Source: Flavobacteriales bacterium (GTDB lineage: Bacteria; Bacteroidota; Bacteroidia; Flavobacteriales; BACL11). From it: 50,851 nt of DNA. The translations under genes were made by a program, and so were the position numbers. The stretch covers positions 1-50,851 of the forward strand of contig PAZP01000032.1 in the NCBI GenBank assembly GCA_002715565.1, written 5' to 3'. The notes under the pieces are model-generated. The model was given only the letters and a program-made list of their open reading frames with translations. It had not been told where the DNA came from and did not search any database. Shown here one piece after another: positions 24,796 through 34,375 of the stretch. Numbering within the stretch: the first letter of the stretch is position 1; each line of letters begins with the position of its first letter.

Positions 24796-25810
24796 GACTG
24801 GACAAAATCCGCTCAAATGGATTCAAAACGATGAAAATTATCAAGACATTACCATAATTACAATCGTTCACATACCAGATTTTTCAGGTTTCTGGGAGAA
24901 TAGTTTTGAAGCTTTAAAAACATGCTTGAATAGTTTAAAACAGAATACTGATGAAAAGTATGATTTAATGGTTTGGGATAACGGCAGTTGTAGGGAAGTT
25001 AAAGATTACCTATTTAGTTGTCATGCAAATGGTGAAATAAAGTCACTATTTTTTTCTAGTTATAATATGCGAAAATTAGGTGCTCTTAACCAATTACTAC
25101 ACCTAGCACCTGGAAATATTATCTCATACTCTGATTCCGATGTTTTCTTTAAGAAAGGTTGGCTCAAAGAAAGTTTGCGAATAATTAAAAACTATCCCGA
25201 AGTTGGAATGGTGTCAGGTCTACCTACAATTGATAAAACAGAAAACTACTTTGGTAGCACCTATCAAGGTATTGAGAATGCTAGCGATTTGCTTGTTGAG
25301 ACAGGAAATAATTTGATTCCAATTGAATATATAAATGCACATAGAAAAAGCATTGGTAAGTCCAAAGAAGAATATTTTAGTTCTAAAAATAAAAGGATTG
25401 ATACAAAAATAACACGTAATAACGTAAGTGCATACGTTTGCGCTCAAGATTTTCAATTTACATCAAAAAAAGAAATTATTGATAAGGTGCTTCCCTTAGA
25501 GGTTCGTTCAGAAAAAGAATATTATGATCCAATTTATAGCCCTGTTTTTGAGGCAAAATTAGATGAATTAGGGTTCTGGAGAGTATCTACAGAAGATTAT
25601 TTAATTCATCATATTGGAAATAATGTCGACATGCTAGATTATGAACTATTAAAAATAAATAATAATCCAAAACAAAGAAGTAAAGATGCGCCTATCACAA
25701 AAACTAAATCTAAAAATAAAATTTATAAACGTTTCAAATTACATCCATTAACAAGAAAAGTTTTAAAATATGTCTACTCGAAGATTTATAAGATATTATA
25801 CGAATTTTGA
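24788..25810 (+). CDS. family 2-like glycosyltransferase
   Basis: 340 residues. ITIITIVHIPDFSGFWENSF opens the Rossmann-like half, followed by DLMVWDNGSCREV (59-71) and IISYSDSDVFFKKGW (111-125), where D116 and D118 are the probable metal ligands. The C-terminal 50 residues are strongly basic (NKIYKRFKLHPLTRKVLKYV), suggesting peripheral membrane contact. Overlaps both neighbours (8 nt upstream, 4 nt downstream). Confidence 0.84.
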   Translation: MGRTGQNPLKWIQNDENYQDITIITIVHIPDFSGFWENSFEALKTCLNSLKQNTDEKYDLMVWDNGSCREVKDYLFSCHANGEIKSLFFSSYNMRKLGALNQLLHLAPGNIISYSDSDVFFKKGWLKESLRIIKNYPEVGMVSGLPTIDKTENYFGSTYQGIENASDLLVETGNNLIPIEYINAHRKSIGKSKEEYFSSKNKRIDTKITRNNVSAYVCAQDFQFTSKKEIIDKVLPLEVRSEKEYYDPIYSPVFEAKLDELGFWRVSTEDYLIHHIGNNVDMLDYELLKINNNPKQRSKDAPITKTKSKNKIYKRFKLHPLTRKVLKYVYSKIYKILYEF

Positions 25811-26976
25811 ATATTCTTTTTGCAACTTTATATAATTTAAAAGACATAAATAAAGGTTCAGGTACATATCACTATATGTATAAAGCCTTAATTAATCAGA
25901 ATCATAAAGTACTTTTACTTCCTCATTTAGACTACGAATTCCCTATTTTATCAAGATTTTTTCAATACTTTACTAAACGAGTCCTAAAGAAAAAATATTT
26001 TTCATATATGGACCCATTCATTGCGAAAGAAATTGGTAATAAAATCAGTAAAGGACTTGATGGCAAAGAATTCGACTTTATATTGACAAACGATTATCTA
26101 ATTGCTGGATATGTAAAAACAAAAAAACCAATAGTTTTATGGACAGATTCAATTTTCCCTAAAAATTATAAGATGAATACACATCCTTGGCTTAATAACA
26201 TGCCATGGTTTGCTGTTAAATTCTATAAAATGATTGTTTCAAGGGCATTGAGAACTATTGATTTATGTATTGTGCCTGGAGAATGGCATAAAAAGGAGAT
26301 ATCCAATTATGATATAATTGAAAAAAGAAAAATATTAAAAATACCTTTTGGTGCAAATATCTCCGAATTTGTTTTCGACGGCTATAATTCCAAAACAAAT
26401 ATTAAAGAAAAATTAAATATACTGTTTGTCGGAAAAGATCAGAGGAGAAAGTCGCTGAATCTTGTTATATCCGTTGTGCAAGAATTGAAACAAAGAGGAT
26501 TAAATGTATTTTTAGATGTTGTTGGAGTAGATTCCAAAGGTGTAGCATGTGATAGTGAAATTATTAAATTTCATGGATTCTTAAATAAGAAAAGTAACGA
26601 TGATCTAAAAAAAATTCTTTCTCTATACAAAAAAAGTAATATCTATCTAATGCCCTCAATTGCTGAGGGATTTGGAATTGTTTATATGGAAGCTGCGGCA
26701 TTTGGTACACCATCTATTGGCTTCAAGACACAAGGTGTTTCAGAGGCTGTAAAGGATATGCAAACAGGACGATTATTAGACCTTGGTTCAAGCTCTTCAG
26801 ATTTTGCCAATACAATAATTTCTTGGCATAGAAACCCTAAATTATATAAGAAGTTATGTATTCAAGCTCGAAAACATTATGAGAATAATGGAAAATGGAA
26901 TTCACTGATCTTTACTTTTTTGACAAAAGTAAATGAGCATCTAAGGCTAAACAATAAAATCATGAACTATCATTGA
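25807..26976 (+). CDS. family 4 glycosyltransferase
   Basis: 389 residues. GT-B fold with N-terminal NILFATLYNLKDINKGSGTY and C-terminal donor half LNILFVGKDQRRKSLNLVIS, then YLMPSIAEGFGIVYMEAAAF with the E-x7-E pair. Start is TTG overlapping the preceding TGA by 4 nt, in the context TTTTGAATA. Its TGA overlaps the next ATG (TGATG). Specificity unknown. Confidence 0.9.
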   Translation: MNILFATLYNLKDINKGSGTYHYMYKALINQNHKVLLLPHLDYEFPILSRFFQYFTKRVLKKKYFSYMDPFIAKEIGNKISKGLDGKEFDFILTNDYLIAGYVKTKKPIVLWTDSIFPKNYKMNTHPWLNNMPWFAVKFYKMIVSRALRTIDLCIVPGEWHKKEISNYDIIEKRKILKIPFGANISEFVFDGYNSKTNIKEKLNILFVGKDQRRKSLNLVISVVQELKQRGLNVFLDVVGVDSKGVACDSEIIKFHGFLNKKSNDDLKKILSLYKKSNIYLMPSIAEGFGIVYMEAAAFGTPSIGFKTQGVSEAVKDMQTGRLLDLGSSSSDFANTIISWHRNPKLYKKLCIQARKHYENNGKWNSLIFTFLTKVNEHLRLNNKIMNYH

Positions 26977-27692
26977 TGCCAGATTTTTCTTTAAATAGAT
27001 TTTCCAGGTTTCTTAGAAGAATTATAAAAAAAATCAATCGCATTATTAAGCCATTCCATCAGGCTTATTTGGACCTCTATCTAAAAAATGTTTCAGGTGT
27101 GATACATTTAGGAGCTAATAGGGGGCAAGAGAGAGAATTATACGCTAAACATAATTTAGATGTTATTTGGGTAGAACCAATTGAGGAATATTTTTTAGCG
27201 CTAAAAGAAAATCTGAAAGAATTTCACAAACAAAAAGCCTATCAATTTTTAATTACAGATAAAGATGATGAATATATTGATTTTCACATCTCCAATGATG
27301 ATGGAGGATCTTCATCAATTTATAATTTAAAATATCTTCCAAAATTATGGTCTGATGTAAAGTATGAAAATATGATTAAGATGAAAACAATTACAGTTGA
27401 CTCATTGTTAAAAAAGCTCAAAGTAAAGAAAAAATATGATGCTCTTGTTATGGACATACAAGGAGCAGAGCTTTTAGCCCTTAAAGGCTCGATTAACTTG
27501 TTGAAAGATGTTACCTACGTAAAAACTGAAGTTGCAGATTTCCAGGCATATGAGAATGGATGCCAATTAGAAGAGTTAGAGCAGTTTTTATCTGAATTTG
27601 GTTTTAAAGAGGTGAGAAGATTTAAATTTCGTTCGAGATCAAATGTGGGATCCTATTTTGATATATTATTTAAAAAGGTATATCAGAAATAG
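26976..27692 (+). CDS. FkbM-family methyltransferase
   Basis: 238 residues from the ATG at 26976 (TGATG coupling with the gene before; a TTG at 26973 would add one residue). SAM motif GVIHLGANRGQERELY (41-56), acidic WVEPIEEYF, and ALVMDIQGAELLALKG, where glutamine stands in the usual DVEG position, a variant known in the family. Sits between two GT4 genes. Predicted sugar O-methyltransferase. Confidence 0.86.
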   Translation: MPDFSLNRFSRFLRRIIKKINRIIKPFHQAYLDLYLKNVSGVIHLGANRGQERELYAKHNLDVIWVEPIEEYFLALKENLKEFHKQKAYQFLITDKDDEYIDFHISNDDGGSSSIYNLKYLPKLWSDVKYENMIKMKTITVDSLLKKLKVKKKYDALVMDIQGAELLALKGSINLLKDVTYVKTEVADFQAYENGCQLEELEQFLSEFGFKEVRRFKFRSRSNVGSYFDILFKKVYQK

Positions 27693-27712
27693 AATGTAAT
27701 AATTATTAAAAG

Positions 27713-28837
27713 TTGAAGATACTATATATATCAATTAAATATAACCCACTAGACCCCAGTGGAGGCAGTAGTTTAGATTATGAGCTTTTCCGCGTTTTAC
27801 AGCTGATATCAAAGAACATAGAGGTGTTACAATACAGTGATAAATACAACTATAAAATATTTGCAAGTATAAAACGATTTTATAGAAAAATAACTGGCAA
27901 GAAACTTTACAAATATGGATTAATTGATTCTTGGATTTTATCTAGGGAAATTGAAAATGTATTAAAAAGTAATCAATATGATTTTGTTTTTACAGCTTAT
28001 CCTAATGCAATGTGTTTTTATAAAAACAAAGTTCCGCTAATTTTAGTTACTGATACGACATTCATTGGACAACAAATTCAATGGCCTTTATATGGTACAA
28101 TTGGAATGCAACTATCTGTTTGGCAAGAACTTAGAGCCTTCAAAAAAGGTAACAGAATAATTACTTTTAGCAAATGGTCAAAAGAGATACTTAAAAAATA
28201 TTATATGATTGAAGCAAAAAAGATTGATTTTTTTCCAATTCCAGCTGCAATTCCAGAAAAATTTTCAAAAAGTACAAGCAATACAATAAATGTTAAGACC
28301 TTAAAACTCCTAATTGTTGCAAGAGAATTTTATAGAAAAGGGGTAGATATTGCTATTGAAGTTGTTAAACATTTAAATGCAATTGGTAAAGAAACAAAGT
28401 TAGTTATTTGTGGCTTAACTGGCAGAAATAACTCGCAAATTGAATTTATTGGTCCATTTGATAAAGGAAATGATTTAGAGTTAAAGCAGTATATAAGTAC
28501 ATATAAAAATGCTCACTTACTCATTCATCCAGCCAGGTTTGAAGCTGCAGGAATCACACCTAGTGAGGCTGCTGCTTGTGGTATTCCAACCATAACTAAT
28601 AATGTAGGTGGACTTGGGACAACTGTTCAACATGGAGTTTCGGGAATTGTTTTACCTGCAAAAAGTGATTCGAGTGCATATGTAAGGGAAATACTTAAGC
28701 TTATTAAAAATCCATATAGATACACAAAACTTTGTCAAAATAGTAGAAAGAGGTATGAAAAAGAGTTGAAATGGTCCTCACAAATAGGAAACGTAAAAGG
28801 AATTCTTCAAAGCGCCAAAAACTATAGTGGAACATAA
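27713..28837 (+). CDS. family 4 glycosyltransferase
   Basis: 374 residues. KILYISIKYNPLDPSGGSSL opens the acceptor half; LKLLIVAREFYRKGVDIAIE and LIHPARFEAAGITPSEAAAC make the donor half. Start TTG at 27713, no ATG nearby. The stop TAA directly abuts the ATG of the CMP-sugar synthetase gene. It could transfer the CMP-activated sugar made next door, but GT4 enzymes usually use NDP-sugars, so this is not claimed. Confidence 0.9.
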   Translation: MKILYISIKYNPLDPSGGSSLDYELFRVLQLISKNIEVLQYSDKYNYKIFASIKRFYRKITGKKLYKYGLIDSWILSREIENVLKSNQYDFVFTAYPNAMCFYKNKVPLILVTDTTFIGQQIQWPLYGTIGMQLSVWQELRAFKKGNRIITFSKWSKEILKKYYMIEAKKIDFFPIPAAIPEKFSKSTSNTINVKTLKLLIVAREFYRKGVDIAIEVVKHLNAIGKETKLVICGLTGRNNSQIEFIGPFDKGNDLELKQYISTYKNAHLLIHPARFEAAGITPSEAAACGIPTITNNVGGLGTTVQHGVSGIVLPAKSDSSAYVREILKLIKNPYRYTKLCQNSRKRYEKELKWSSQIGNVKGILQSAKNYSGT

Positions 28838-29527
28838 ATGAGAATAGTTGCTATAATACCCGCAAGGGGTGGTTCAAAAGGGATTCCAAACAAGAATGTT
28901 AAAAACTTTGATGGGAAGCCATTGATGACTTGGACTATTGAACAGGCCTTAAATTCAAAATTGATTCAAGAAACTTACATTACCTCAGATTCTCATCAAA
29001 TTCTCTCCATCGCTAATGATATTGGAGTTCGAACAATTTTAAGGCCAAAAGAATTATCTAATGATAGAGCCTCATCTGAATCTGCAATACTGCATGCTCT
29101 GGGATCGATAAAAAATCAACCTGATTTAATTGTATTTCTTCAAGTTACCTCTCCATTAAGGAAAAAGGACGATATAGATTGCGCTATTCAAAAACTATTT
29201 GATGATAAGGCAGATTCATTACTTTCATTATGTAGATCTAAGGAGTTCATCTGGGAAAAATCAGATAAAAGATATACACCTATAACTTATGATATGACAA
29301 ATAGGTGTGATCACAGAAACTTAAAAAATATATATTATGAAAATGGTTCTATATATATTTTTAAACCTGAAATACTTAAAAAATATAATAATAGGTTAGG
29401 AGGTAAGATTTCAGTTTATATCATGGAATCATGGCAAAAGGCAGACATAGACGATCAAGATTCATTCGATCATTGTCTCCTAAAGTTTAAGAAATATAAT
29501 CCTGTTATTTTTGGTGAAAAAACTTGA
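28838..29527 (+). CDS. CMP-nonulosonic acid synthetase (NeuA/LegF-like cytidylyltransferase)
   Basis: 229 residues. Signature VAIIPARGGSKGIPNKNVK (4-22), TYITSDS, RPKELSNDRASSESAI, VFLQVTSPLRKKDDID and YYENGSIYIFK are all in place. It activates a nonulosonic acid with CTP. With the NeuB-like synthase at 8364 it gives two of the core steps of a sialic- or legionaminic-type pathway. The following SDR recalls the PtmA-PtmB pairing in flagellin-modification loci. Cytoplasmic. Confidence 0.9.
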   Translation: MRIVAIIPARGGSKGIPNKNVKNFDGKPLMTWTIEQALNSKLIQETYITSDSHQILSIANDIGVRTILRPKELSNDRASSESAILHALGSIKNQPDLIVFLQVTSPLRKKDDIDCAIQKLFDDKADSLLSLCRSKEFIWEKSDKRYTPITYDMTNRCDHRNLKNIYYENGSIYIFKPEILKKYNNRLGGKISVYIMESWQKADIDDQDSFDHCLLKFKKYNPVIFGEKT

Positions 29528-29541
29528 GAAAAATAAATTAA

Positions 29542-30219
29542 ATGAGAAAAGATACAGTGGTTATAACTGGATCAAATGGGCTGATAGGATCCGATTTAGC
29601 AAGTAATATGAAAGCTAAATATAAAGTTAATAGGTTATCGCTCAGTTTGGGACATGATTTGACAAATGAAGACTTTGTTAAAGAATACTTTTTTCAAAAT
29701 GATGCAGAATATTTAGTTAATTGCTTTGGATATAATGATCATATTGATAAGACTAAAAATAAAGATGGTATCATGGACGTAACGCTTGAAAGTATAAATA
29801 AATATCTATTGGTAAATGTCTTAGCTCTATTCTCAGTTTGTAGGGAATTTGCAAAAAATCCTAAATCAAAAGGGATTGTCAATATTTCTTCAATCTATGG
29901 GCAAGTATCTCCTAAAAAAGTTCTATATGGTAAATCAGAAAAACACATTGGATATTCTATTTCAAAAGCGGCTGTTAATCAAATGACAAGACACTTAGCA
30001 ACACACTTAGCCCCGAAGATAAGAGTAAATTGTATATCGCTGGGAGGTATTGAACACAACCAAGATTCTGACTTTATTGAAAAATATAGTCAAGAAGTTC
30101 CAATGAGAAGAATGATGCAAACTGATGAAGTTTTTGGCATAATTAACTATTTATGTAGTGATAAATCTACCTACACCACTGGTTCAATAATTAATATAGA
30201 TGGGGGATGGACGTCATAA
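29542..30219 (+). CDS. short-chain dehydrogenase/reductase
   Basis: 225 residues. Cofactor motif VVITGSNGLIGSDLA (6-20), catalytic serine region VNISSIYG (113-120), YSISK with Y138 and K142, and the C-terminal YTTGSIINIDGGWTS. Classical SDR. Position after the CMP-sugar synthetase suggests a nonulosonic acid precursor or a related sugar as substrate, by analogy with PtmA; this is inference. Confidence 0.87.
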   Translation: MRKDTVVITGSNGLIGSDLASNMKAKYKVNRLSLSLGHDLTNEDFVKEYFFQNDAEYLVNCFGYNDHIDKTKNKDGIMDVTLESINKYLLVNVLALFSVCREFAKNPKSKGIVNISSIYGQVSPKKVLYGKSEKHIGYSISKAAVNQMTRHLATHLAPKIRVNCISLGGIEHNQDSDFIEKYSQEVPMRRMMQTDEVFGIINYLCSDKSTYTTGSIINIDGGWTS

Positions 30220-30258
30220 TAAACTTATTAAAACTATTCGATTTCAAAGTGGGTAAAA

Positions 30259-31413
30259 ATGTTTGACATAAACTTTTACATGCAGTCTTATGCACTAATT
30301 AAAGAGATCGATAATGGTAAAGAATTTTCAAAATTAGAATTGTATAATTACTTTGAAAAAATTAGATCTAAGGATCCAATCGTTTACAATATTGAGACAA
30401 CTAATGCATGTAATATGCGCTGTAAAATGTGTCCTCGCACAAGTAGGATGACAAGGAAGATATCTTTTTTAGAAACAGATTATTATGAGGGGGTAATAAA
30501 ACAATTAAAGCCACATGATAAAAAGCTATGGAGCAAGTGGGAACAATTTTGCATTGATAACTATGGAATCTCTTCGATTGATGGACCGAGTGAGAATCAC
30601 TTTTTCCTTTATGTAATTCCTAAGGTAATTCAGCTTCATGGATATGGTGACCCTCTTTTAGATAAGAACATTGGTAAAGTTGTAGATATATTGACCAAAA
30701 ATAATTTAGAATCTTACTTTAGTTGCACACCTGCAAATATAGAGGTAATGAAGACTATTGAAATGATGGACCTTGGATTAGGTTATCTCAAATATTCCTA
30801 TGAAAGCACAGACGATGCAAAATTTAAAGAAATAAGAGGTAATGCCGCGAATTTTCAGGAGGCATATGATAAAACTATTCAAGTATTGAATGAGAAGGAA
30901 AAAAGAGGATTAAGTACAGAAATTATAATTACAATGATTGATATTGGCCACGATCAAAAACAACAAGAAGAGTTTGCTCAATTAAGTGAAGCATTTAAGG
31001 GTTTAGATGTTTATGTTTACCTAAAAAGTGAAGATCAGCAGTGGTATCGCAAGGATGAAACATTAAAGGATTATTTACAATCAAACAAAAGAGATTTGCC
31101 TTCGCAAAAGGATGACTATTACGGAACTAATTCAATACATTGGCAAGAATTTTGTAAGCATCCCTGGATGTCTATGAGTATCAAGTCAGATGGAGAAGTG
31201 CATATGTGCATGGAGGATTATAATAATGAGATTTTCTTGGGGAATTCTTATGAAAATAGTCTAGCAGAAATATGGAATGGTGATTTATATGATAAATTTA
31301 GAAAAGATCACTTTGACTTAACACCCTGTATAAAATGTACAGAAGAGTGTGATATGTCACTTGTTGGTAACAAATTAAATAATAGAACAAAGTTAGAAAT
31401 TTTATCATCTTAA
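30259..31413 (+). CDS. radical SAM/SPASM-domain protein
   Basis: 384 residues. Radical SAM motif CNMRCKMC (C51, C55, C58) after the strand NIETTNA. C-terminal SPASM set: FCKHPW, VHMCMEDYNN, CIKCTEECDM. The section between the motif and the barrel body has a longer insert (KKLWSKWEQFCIDNYG) than the other radical SAM protein at 9525. It closes the NeuA-SDR group just as the other closes the NeuB-HAD group. Function unknown; a radical step on a sugar such as epimerisation, dehydration or deoxygenation is one option. Confidence 0.85.
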   Translation: MFDINFYMQSYALIKEIDNGKEFSKLELYNYFEKIRSKDPIVYNIETTNACNMRCKMCPRTSRMTRKISFLETDYYEGVIKQLKPHDKKLWSKWEQFCIDNYGISSIDGPSENHFFLYVIPKVIQLHGYGDPLLDKNIGKVVDILTKNNLESYFSCTPANIEVMKTIEMMDLGLGYLKYSYESTDDAKFKEIRGNAANFQEAYDKTIQVLNEKEKRGLSTEIIITMIDIGHDQKQQEEFAQLSEAFKGLDVYVYLKSEDQQWYRKDETLKDYLQSNKRDLPSQKDDYYGTNSIHWQEFCKHPWMSMSIKSDGEVHMCMEDYNNEIFLGNSYENSLAEIWNGDLYDKFRKDHFDLTPCIKCTEECDMSLVGNKLNNRTKLEILSS

Positions 31414-31433
31414 GTACCTACATGTGGAATTAA

Positions 31434-31466
31434 TTATCTATTTACATTTTATAATATCATAGATAA
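31434..31466 (+). other. inverted repeat in the gap after the second radical SAM gene
   Basis: TTATCTAT (31434-31441) is the reverse complement of ATAGATAA (31459-31466), with a 17-nt loop. There is no GC-rich stem and no T tract, so it is a poor intrinsic terminator. The gap (31414-31508) is among the longest in the operon and could hold an internal regulatory site. Confidence 0.25.
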
Positions 31467-31508
31467 GAAAATCAAAGTATCAATCAAACATTAATTAAGA
31501 AAGGTTGT

Positions 31509-32882
31509 CTGGCCACAATATTTATAAAATCTAAAATTTTTAATTTAAAAACAGTCATTACTTTTGCTTTTTTACTAAGAATATTAATTTTATTACTTTT
31601 AGTAAATGATGGCAATTTTATTGCAAGTGATTCCCGACTTTATAAAGAATCTGCACTTACACTGCTAGAGAACAACTCATTTTCTCTTTCCAGGCAAAAT
31701 TTGGATATTCCTCTTTTGATAAGAACTCCTGGTTATTCTTTTTTTATTGCAATTTTATATAAAATATTTAATGTTCATGATATTGTTTTAATTATTGCAA
31801 ATATAGCTATTAGTTTGATTTCTTTAGTTTTAATAAGTAAAACTTTATCGCTCTTTACAACAAGTAATACTGCTTTGATTGGTTCATTACTGTATGCTGT
31901 GGAGCCTTTATCCTTATCTTTGATTTTCTATGTTTTACCCCAAATTCTTTTTCAATCTATATTAATAACTATTGCCTTTTTTTCAATAAAACTATTAAAA
32001 AAAGATTGGACATATAAAATCTGGTTTCTTTTTGGACTCTCATTATCAGTCGCTAGTATAATAAAGCCAGTTGGATTTTACCTTATTTCCCCTTTTGTTT
32101 TTGGAGTAATTGCCTTTCTTTACTTTCAAAGGGTTCATATTTTTTTCATAGTTAAGTATCTAATAATTCTCTTCATTCCTATAATTCTCATTACTGGGGG
32201 TTGGCTTTATAGAAACTTTTCAATCACGGGTGATTTTACAATTTCGCATATAAAAGCCTTAGACCTTATCTATTTTAAAGCACCTGCTATTTTAGCATAC
32301 AAAGAAAGCATTCCATTTGAGGAGGCAAGAAAAAAAATTGTTGGTGAAAGAGATGTGTGGAATTGGATTTTGGTTAATCCAAGATCAGAAGAAATTAATA
32401 TACTGGAGAGCGAAAGTATAAGTATACTGATTGATAATCCTTATTTAACATCTAAAATATTATTCAAAGGCATGATAAATACCCTTTTTGGTCCTGGAGA
32501 TGGTCAATTTTATAGTGTTATTGGTAAAGGACATTTACGACAAGGTCCATTGGGTGATATTTTTAGATTATCTATTGGTGAGTATTATTATAAATGGATT
32601 TTAAACAAGCCATTACTTTTTATTATGTTTCTTTTATTTTCATTCTACCTGCTTATTCTGTACAGTGGTGTTGTAAGTTTTTTTTACAATAAGATTTATG
32701 CTAAAAATGAATTATGGATAAATTTATTTTTATTCTTAATTCTTTCTTATTTCATCATTATTTCAGGAGGTTTGGAAACTTATTATAGGTTTAGAAACCC
32801 GATGACACCATTTTTTATAATCTTATCATCACAAGGATGGGACTTTTTACTTTCTTCTTTTACTAAAAGTCGATTTAAATGA
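31509..32882 (+). CDS. membrane glycosyltransferase of the GT39/ArnT-like (GT-C) type; start codon uncertain
   Basis: About 457 residues with around ten membrane helices. The first usual start is TTG at 31701, but the upstream frame clearly encodes the family N-terminus: VITFAFLLRILILLLLVNDG, then the conserved acidic pair in ASDSRLYKESA before LIRTPGYSFFIAILY. No ATG, GTG or TTG exists there; CTG at 31509 (after AAGAAAGG) or ATT at 31494 are the candidates. GT-C enzymes of this kind move a sugar from a polyprenyl phosphate to a periplasmic acceptor. The enzyme that would make such a donor could be the GT2 that follows. Ends with an ATGA overlap. Confidence 0.75.
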   Translation: MATIFIKSKIFNLKTVITFAFLLRILILLLLVNDGNFIASDSRLYKESALTLLENNSFSLSRQNLDIPLLIRTPGYSFFIAILYKIFNVHDIVLIIANIAISLISLVLISKTLSLFTTSNTALIGSLLYAVEPLSLSLIFYVLPQILFQSILITIAFFSIKLLKKDWTYKIWFLFGLSLSVASIIKPVGFYLISPFVFGVIAFLYFQRVHIFFIVKYLIILFIPIILITGGWLYRNFSITGDFTISHIKALDLIYFKAPAILAYKESIPFEEARKKIVGERDVWNWILVNPRSEEINILESESISILIDNPYLTSKILFKGMINTLFGPGDGQFYSVIGKGHLRQGPLGDIFRLSIGEYYYKWILNKPLLFIMFLLFSFYLLILYSGVVSFFYNKIYAKNELWINLFLFLILSYFIIISGGLETYYRFRNPMTPFFIILSSQGWDFLLSSFTKSRFK

Positions 32883-34375
32883 ATACAGATGTAAAAATAA
32901 ATAAAAAAAAATTATTAGTTTTTATTGTCGCCTACAACGCTGAAAATACTATTGCTAATGTATTAACTAGAATTCCGAACAATTTATCTAAGGATTATGA
33001 AATATCAATTTTAATCATTGATGATGCTTCTAATGATAAGACATTTGATATAAGTAAAAACTTTAAGGAAAAGAAGCTAAGTACTTTTCCTATTACAACC
33101 TTGAAAAATCCTATTAATCAGGGTTATGGCGGCAATCAGAAAATTGGATTCTTCTATGCAATTAAAAATAATTTTGATATCGTTGCTCTTATTCATGGAG
33201 ACGGGCAATATGCACCTGAATGCCTAAATGATTTACTATTACCAATTAATCAGGGACTTGCTGATGTGGTTTTTGGTTCTAGAATGATGACTAGGTTTGG
33301 AGCTCTGAAAGGAAAAATGCCGCTTTATAAATTTATTGGTAACAGAATCTTAACAATATTTCAAAATTTTATGTTGAACTCTAGCCTTAGCGAATTTCAC
33401 TCAGGATATAGAGTCTATACCGTGAAATCACTAAAAGTAATTCCTTTTGATTTAAATAGTAATGATTTCCACTTTGACACAGAAATAATCATTCAATTGA
33501 TGTTTGCAAAAAAAAGAATTATTGAATTACCTATCCCTACTTATTATGGAAGTGAAATATCTCGTGTCAATGGTCTTAAGTATGCATATAACGTAATTCT
33601 TTCAACACTTAGAGCATGTGTTCAAAAATTCGCAATACTTTATGATCCAAAATTTGATATTCAAATGGATGGTGAAGAAAATTACTCATCAAAGGTGGGG
33701 TTTTCCAGCTCACATAGTGAGACAATAAATCGAATAGAATCAAACAAAAACATTCTTGACATTGGTGGAGCTTCTGGAATGATTTCTGATGCTCTTAAAA
33801 AGAAAAATTGTTCAATTACGGGTCTAGACAAACATAATCCAAGAAAAAACACTTATAATGAATTTATTAAGTTTGATTTGAATTCTGGCCCAATTCCAAT
33901 AAAATTAAATCCTTTTGATTATATACTATTATTAGATGTAATAGAACATTTATTGTCCCCGGAAAAATTCATATCTGATTTGAGGAAATATGGGAAAATT
34001 AAATATAAAACAAAAATTTTAGTTAGCGTGCCAAATACAGCTTTTTTACCATTAAGGCTTAGTCTTTTCTTTGGAATATTTAATTATGGTAAAAAAGGAA
34101 TTCTTGATAAAACTCACACCCGTTTGTTCACTTTAAGCTCAATAATTAATCTTTTAAATCAAAATGGCTTTGAAATAAAGAACATTAAAGGGATTCCTGT
34201 ACCATTCGGATTAATTTTTGGAACAAATTCCTTTATTTCTAAAATTTTTACATATTTTAATTCGATAGCAATCAGAGTTTGGAAAAGGTTATTCTCATAT
34301 CAATTTTTTTTAGAGATCCGTCAACAACCAACTTTGGAACAACTATTAGATGAGGCGAGCAATAACTCAAAATAG
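32879..34375 (+). CDS. GT2 (DPM1-like) fused to a SAM-dependent methyltransferase
   Basis: 498 residues. The first 250 are a polyprenol-phosphate-type GT2: LLVFIVAYNAENTIANVL, LIIDDASNDKT (45-55), LIHGDGQYAPE (105-114), FHSGYRVY and FHFDTEIIIQ. The last 210 are a class I methyltransferase with ILDIGGASGMISDAL (motif at 295-300), GLDKHNP, DYILLLDVIEHLLSPEKF and FTLSSIINLLNQNGF. There is no membrane tail after the GT2 part, unlike the family with two C-terminal helices. The gene overlaps the GT-C gene by 4 nt, so it may provide its lipid-linked donor. The fusion is directly visible in one frame. Confidence 0.86.
   Translation: MNTDVKINKKKLLVFIVAYNAENTIANVLTRIPNNLSKDYEISILIIDDASNDKTFDISKNFKEKKLSTFPITTLKNPINQGYGGNQKIGFFYAIKNNFDIVALIHGDGQYAPECLNDLLLPINQGLADVVFGSRMMTRFGALKGKMPLYKFIGNRILTIFQNFMLNSSLSEFHSGYRVYTVKSLKVIPFDLNSNDFHFDTEIIIQLMFAKKRIIELPIPTYYGSEISRVNGLKYAYNVILSTLRACVQKFAILYDPKFDIQMDGEENYSSKVGFSSSHSETINRIESNKNILDIGGASGMISDALKKKNCSITGLDKHNPRKNTYNEFIKFDLNSGPIPIKLNPFDYILLLDVIEHLLSPEKFISDLRKYGKIKYKTKILVSVPNTAFLPLRLSLFFGIFNYGKKGILDKTHTRLFTLSSIINLLNQNGFEIKNIKGIPVPFGLIFGTNSFISKIFTYFNSIAIRVWKRLFSYQFFLEIRQQPTLEQLLDEASNNSK

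Noticed and set aside
31434-31466. Inverted repeat as an intrinsic terminator splitting the operon
   Set aside because: The stem is A+T-rich with a 17-nt loop and no T tract, so termination is unlikely; it is kept only as a low-confidence site.
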